NCBI RefSeq assembly: GCF_030463535.1
Contig: NC_132891.1
Span: 7,337,122 to 7,401,121 of the forward strand
Direction of reading: 5' to 3'
Length of the DNA stretch: 64,000 bases
DNA from: Salminus brasiliensis
Lineage: Eukaryota > Chordata > Actinopteri > Characiformes > Bryconidae
In this document: one piece after another, positions 58,884 to 64,000 of the stretch
Layout: every line of letters starts with the position of its first letter
How positions within the stretch are numbered: the stretch's first letter is position 1
Translations under genes and position numbers: made by a program
The notes under the pieces: model-generated
What the model saw: only the letters and a program-made list of their open reading frames with translations
Databases searched by the model: none
What the model was told of the DNA's origin: nothing

Positions 58884-59160
58884 CCCGACAAGCGTTTTTC
58901 ACGACTCGACATTAAAACTGGGTGTTTTTTTCACGCGCGCTGGATGAGGAAAACCGAGTGCACGGCGCTCGCGGCGAGGAGGCGAAAGGGGAGTAAGGGG
59001 AACGCTCCGAAGAGGCTGGGGGCGAGAGGAGAAGGAGGAGGAGGGTGAGGAGGAGGAGAAGAAGGACGAGGAGGAGGGCCAAGCGCAGCCCGGGCTCCTG
59101 TTTTCTAACTATTACGCAGGGCTGTGGAAAGGTGCGCGCGTAAAGCAGGTACATCCACAT
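58884..59160 (-). promoter_or_regulatory. wnt10b: wnt10b 5' UTR and CpG-rich promoter region
   Basis: The bases upstream of the wnt10b ATG are CpG-rich (GTGCACGGCGCTCGCGGCGA near 58958-58977), followed by a GGAGGA-rich purine tract at 59030-59075. No TATA box or clear start site was found. Confidence 0.4.
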
Positions 59161-59483
59161 GCGTTAATGATCGCGAGCCCTAATGATGACTGATTGGTGA
59201 TTGGAATGAGGGGAACACAGCTGATGCTGCACTGACTGCAGGGGGGAGGTGGGGCGGTGGGGGGCGGTGGGGGGGTTATTCGTATTGTGGTCGTTAGGCC
59301 ACGCTGGGTGAGGTGGCCGCAGCTCTGAGCTGCAGGGAGAAGTGAGGGGCAACAAGCGGGGCAGGAACAGCAGGCAGGCGCGCGGTGCTGGGGGCAACGT
59401 CACGCGCTCAGCAGCCCAACCACCCACAGACAGACAGACAAACAGATAGGGCTCCCACTGAGACCGCTTTAAGCATATTCAGC

Positions 59484-59485
<2 letters not shown>

Positions 59486-59517
<32 letters not shown>

Positions 59518-59798
59518 TTTATTATAATTGTTGTTGTTGACGATGACGTTGTTTTGTGGACTGCTATAGCCGTGCTAAAATAAGGGAGAATTAAAAATGA
59601 TAATGATGACAGTCATTGCCCCTTCAGACAAGTTAGAGCTATAATAATAATAATGATAATAATAATAATAATAATAACAACAATAATAATAATAACAAAT
59701 TGATTATTATTTATATATTTAGTTATTTTTGTTGTTGTTAATGATGATGATGATGATTGCAGTCAGACTAGAGCTTCTTCTTCTTTCTCTACTAATTA

Positions 59799-59834
<36 letters not shown>

Positions 59835-59838
59835 AATA
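59486..59838. repeat. Cluster of TTA/TAA microsatellites
   Basis: Three tracts, (TTA)n 59486-59519, (TAA)n with GATAAT interruptions 59642-59696 and (TTA)n 59796-59838, lie within 350 bp. Confidence 0.9.
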
Positions 59839-60508
59839 ACAATAACAATAACATTACTGACGTAGATGTATATGATGGTGGTAATTGTGATGAGGGCCAT
59901 TTCGTGCCATACGCAACAGAGTCGGGTAGAGCCCCCGAGCCACAAGGGGTCTCACAAGCATTTCGTTTTGATATCGAAAGAAAAACATCCTTCATCTCTA
60001 AAATATAACAATAATCTTTTATTTCGCTTCCAAAAAAAACCAAAACAGAATTTATAAGTCACTACAAATGATTTATATTAGTATATTATTTGTGTATGCT
60101 AATATAATGGGAATTATTTAGTTCGATCTGTTATTAAAATGAATAAAAATAAACTTAATTTAAAACAGAAAATGAAGGAAATATGAACTACTTTCATATC
60201 AGTCTTTCATACAGAACGATGTGACTGAGGTGATGAAGGAGGGCAGGGGTCATTTCGCTTTGAGCTGAAACTCACAGTGATGCTGTTTATGATGGTGACT
60301 CGGTAGACCAGTTGTCTGCGTGACAATTAATCCGGAATTAATTAAACTGCTCATTAAAGACTTTTGCTGTCTTTTGTATCGTTTCTTTTTGAGGACACGT
60401 GCTTAAGCGATATCAGATACGAGTATTTCTTCTTTATAATAAAATACTTCCTTTCAAGTATCGATCCCTCCAGTCTCTGTTTCACAACAGGTTAGAACCA
60501 CGTTTTTC

Positions 60509-60509
60509 A

Positions 60510-60550
<41 letters not shown>
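60509..60550. repeat. (CA)n microsatellite
   Basis: About 20 CA units with one ATAC interruption. Confidence 0.95.
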
Positions 60551-60552
<2 letters not shown>

Positions 60553-61080
60553 CATCCTCATTATCGCTGTCTACACTCCCTCAGCTCGACGGCGGCTCTT
60601 TTACGTTTTGTGCGTCAGGGTCGGAACACAGAATCGGCTTATTTTCTTAATGTGAACGCAGTCTAAAAGTAGTCGGATTAATTTAATAAAATTGAGTTAA
60701 AACCCACCCATAACTACTATCAACAAGAGATAGTGACAATTCTTCATTTAATCTCCTCTATTCCGTCTCCTAATCTCTGCCAATGAAAAGTGCATTAGCA
60801 TTTTGCCACGGCGTGTAAGTCTAAGTGGCTTAAAAAGTGATTTGAAGTTGATTTGTGTATAAAAAGAGCCTGCCTTTAACCGGATTGCCACTTAATCTGC
60901 TCCGAGTCGCCTGAGTGCCTCAGAGACGCGCTCTAAGCACCTTGGAGAAGTGAGAGTGAGAGAGTGAAGGGGCAAGAGAGCGGCTATCATTAAACACCAC
61001 CAACAAAAGCACTTCCTTCAGTTAGCCATTTGCTGCAGACCTTCAGAGAAAACGAGGGCTTAGGCCAGTCTCTCTCTCTC

Positions 61081-61081
<1 letters not shown>

Positions 61082-61126
<45 letters not shown>
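61082..61126. repeat. (GT)n microsatellite
   Basis: About 22 uninterrupted GT units. Confidence 0.95.
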
Positions 61127-61127
<1 letters not shown>

Positions 61128-61239
61128 CAGTGGTCAAAAAAAATGTTGGGAAACATCAGCCTGATACCCTCCTAAAAAATGTGTCCTAGATGGTTCGTCT
61201 TTGAGCGATGGCATAAAATAACCACAGAAGTTATGTGAG

Positions 61240-63850
61240 TGTGAAGAACCTTTGGGAAAATTGGGATCTCCTACAGAAATGGTTCTTCATGGAGCCAAAA
61301 AAAAAAAGGTTCTTCTATGGCACCTGCATTTTTAAGGGTGTAAAGAACCATGTTTGTAGAAGAGATCTGTGAGTGTGAGGAACCATTTGGAGATTTCAAG
61401 AGCCGTCCCTTGATGTAAAGCCAGATCTCTTCTACAAAATGGTTCTTTATGTGGCATGGCTCAAAGAACCCTTTGATGCACCTTTATTATTTCGAGTGTA
61501 GAAATAGAAATTGTGCTCCTTTAAAACCCTTAATAAATGTAGACCCTGTGTGGGATCGGATCTGGATCTTAAAAGTCAGAGATGTGACCAGTTTCCACCA
61601 ACCAAAAACACAAAAACTGAATCCGCCTGAAACACAATAAAGTGGATTAGTGTCCAGAGCTGAGATTGAACTAGTTCTATTCACTCAGGAACATTCAAGA
61701 CTGTAATGAATACAGATGGATCTGCACTTCCTTCTGGGTTTTTGCATGATGAAGTATTTACGAGGAATCTAGGACGATTGAATTTCACTCTAGAGGATGT
61801 TTCTAGTTCAAAAAAGGGTTTCTAGTTCATTTGGAGTTTATTAGCATTATGATCTGAGACCAAAATGATCCAAAAAGTGGAAATAGGGTCTAACACACCT
61901 CAGTTCCTATGCTGACAGATGCTGGATGTTGTCTCTGGATGATTCCTAAGCTGTATATGAGCTGTATCAGTGCTTAGGTGTCCTAGTTTGTTAGTTAGTA
62001 AAGGTGCTACAAAGGGTTCCTTGAGCGATGCCATAGAGGAACCACCTTTGCATCCCCAAAGAACCACTGTACTTTTGTTTGACTTCTCAGGTGACTCCTC
62101 ATCTCTAGTAACTATATTACCATACTTTAGAGTAACGGTACCTGGTTCTCTGTGGTCAGATCAGCTGAAGTAGGCGCTGACTTTGTTAACTCACTACTGG
62201 AGCTCCACTGAACCCAGCGTTTTAAGCCACCGCGGTTTTTGAAGTTGGTGAACAACACGTCTTTTTACAGTGTAGATACGGAGTGGAGTGTGTACTGTAC
62301 TCTGTGCCACAGCTCTGGCCACATGCGCCTCCAAGAAGGTCTGCAGTCCAGATGTTGGAAGCTATATCTCGACTTAGTTCCCTTCCCTATGTGGTGTCAC
62401 CCCTTAAACCTCTCATCCAAAGAGTTATTCATCTACTAAAATAACTTCCCTTTCATCCGTGCTCTGGAATCGACCAGAAAGTGGGGAAAACGTTCTCCCA
62501 GACTCTTCGATTAATGTTTCGAATACAGAACTCTGGAGCTGATAAAGTGAGACTGGTTAGATCTTTTTTTCTCAGATATTGGACACCCTTAAATAAGGGT
62601 TCCTCAAGGGTTGTTTAGTAAAGTAATGGTTCTACAGGGGAGAACTATTAGGAGGTACAGTTAAATGGCTGTTGGCACATGGCTATGTGGAGGTTCTCCT
62701 CATAGCTGTCAAAGACATTCAAAGAACCTCTTTAAAGAACCATTTCTTTCACTTTAGTAAAAGCAGTGGATCTATACAGAACCACAACAACTAAAGAACC
62801 ATTTAAAAGGGATGTTTTATATAAAGAAAAAATTCAATTGAGAAAAAGTTCTAAACCAAAACATTATGAGTCAAGGAACCTCTTTTTAGTACGATATAGA
62901 ACCCTTTTTGCCTAAACTCTTATAAAAGGGAGATTCTCTAAAGGTTCTTTAGTAAAAGCAGTAGTTAAATAGAACCATGCAGGCCAACTTAAAGAACCAT
63001 TTGAATACTAGTTCTTGTCTGCACTCTATGATGGGAAAAGATGGTTCTCTGTGATTTAAAATGGTTCTATATGACTCTGAAAGGGGTTTCACCTATGTGT
63101 TCACTGCTCTCACGTGTCAAAGAACCCCTTCTCATATATAGACCCTTTTTAATTTGATTTATTAAAAATGAAACGTAAAAGCAGTGGTTCCTTACAGAAC
63201 CGTGACCAAATTAAAAGAACCATTGGTCTGGTTTCTTTTTTAATGGTTCTATATAGAACTAAAAAGGGTTCCACTATTTTTTACATTCTAACAAACCCTA
63301 TTTTCAATATTACATAGAACCAAGTTTGAGCTTTTTTTTATTAATTTTTTTATTTTAGTTTTTTTTTTTTTAAATGCCACTCATAACAATTCTCAAATAA
63401 TCAAATAACCTCTTTTCAGTATTATAGAGGCCCTTTTTTGCTTGAACTAAAGAATCTACAAAAGGAAGGGGTCTTCAAAGGTTCTCTAGCAAACGTTTTA
63501 GGTTCTAAACAGAACTGTGACCAATTTTTGACCACTAGACAATTTGTCACGATTATTCTGTCTGGTCAACGAACCCAATTTCCAATATAATATAGAACCA
63601 TTTTCCTATAGAACCCATTTTGAGCTTAAAAACAATCTCCACTCAACTATTCTCATGTGTCCAAGAACCTTATTCTAGAACCCTTTTTGCTTCCATTCTT
63701 AAAAGGGGGGTTCTTCTTAGTTAAGACAACCTAAAGAACCAATTTTGTGAAACACGAACTTTGTAATGGTTCTTTCTGGTTATTTTCTAAATGCTTTCTA
63801 ATGTCTTCAAAGGGTTCCACAATTTTCACGAGCCAAAGAACCGGGTACTG
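61240..63850. repeat. Array dense in AAAGAACCATTT / GGTTCTTTA motifs
   Basis: Around forty occurrences of AGAACC or its complement GGTTCT, mostly extended to AAAGAACCA, AGAACCCTTTT or GGTTCTATATAG, are scattered in both orientations over 2.6 kb. Isolated relatives occur at about 47100-47150, 54745-54795 and 56335-56480. The pattern suggests overlapping or nested short palindromic elements rather than a simple tandem repeat. Confidence 0.65.
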
Positions 63851-64000
63851 CTTAACTTACGTGTTACGAGTTGTGGGCTTTGGATTTAGAACCCAAGGTG
63901 GAGGAAACGCGTGTGAAAAGGGGAAATAAGGAGTGTGATGGTGGGGCTGATGGACTTTAGACTGGGAACTGGAGGAAAGGGATCTTTATTTGTGGGAAAG

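Larger units (their letters stand above)
59161..64000. other. Upstream region of wnt10b, no gene recognised
   Basis: No exon was seen. Contents: a G-rich tract (59239-59277), trinucleotide TTA/TAA microsatellites (59486-59519, 59642-59696, 59796-59838), a homeodomain-like AT-rich cluster (60321-60360), a (CA)n tract, a plus-strand TATAAAAA at 60859-60866, a (GT)n tract, and a long array of AGAACC/GGTTCT motifs from about 61240 to the window end. In mammals wnt1 lies divergently beyond this point; its first exon is not in the window. Confidence 0.5.

Overview
The window looks like vertebrate nuclear DNA, most likely from a teleost and plausibly an otophysan. The genes are split into short exons with GT-AG introns. 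There are long AC/TA microsatellites, and many short non-autonomous DNA transposons with fish-like termini. No prokaryotic operons, CRISPR arrays or rRNA/tRNA genes were seen. Species cannot be named from the sequence alone.

Five protein-coding genes were recognised, all on the minus strand. From high to low coordinate (the order of transcription) they are: wnt10b (58883-52075, complete, 4 coding exons, 427 aa); arf3 (43175-40941, complete, 4 coding exons plus a likely non-coding first exon near 47.8 kb, 181 aa); phf8/kdm7b (30954-24124, complete, 21 coding exons plus a likely non-coding exon near 32.5 kb, about 1045 aa); tastin/troap (18212-7836, 17-18 coding exons, about 819-832 aa); and the first seven coding exons of a muscle-type phosphofructokinase, pfkm (4040-186), which runs off the left edge. 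All joins were derived by hand from splice sites, reading-frame continuity and remembered family sequence. Every junction keeps frame.

Layout: 0-4.1 kb pfkm 5' half; 4.1-7.8 kb intergenic; 7.8-18.9 kb troap and its promoter; 19-24 kb intergenic DNA and probably the long phf8 3' UTR; 24.1-32.5 kb phf8; 32.5-40.9 kb intergenic, rich in repeats, a hairpin element and an unexplained GC-rich island; 40.9-47.8 kb arf3 with a 4.6-kb first intron holding a decayed THAP-domain fragment; 47.9-52 kb intergenic; 52-58.9 kb wnt10b; 58.9-64 kb upstream of wnt10b. In mammals wnt1 lies divergently next to wnt10b, so this last stretch is a candidate shared regulatory region.

The genes do not form a pathway: a Wnt ligand, a Golgi ARF GTPase, a histone demethylase, a mitotic/cytoskeletal protein and a glycolytic enzyme. 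They are a synteny block. wnt10b, arf3, troap and pfkm correspond to human 12q13, while phf8 is X-linked in humans.

The most interesting observations are a four-fold tandem duplication of an exon pair inside troap; a possible 39-nt troap exon lying inside a transposon; a GC-AG intron in arf3; a 2.6-kb array dense in AGAACC/GGTTCT motifs; an element with 83-bp internal repeats and terminal inverted repeats in wnt10b intron 1; and one MITE family present about 15 times. I saw no convincing previously undescribed gene system.
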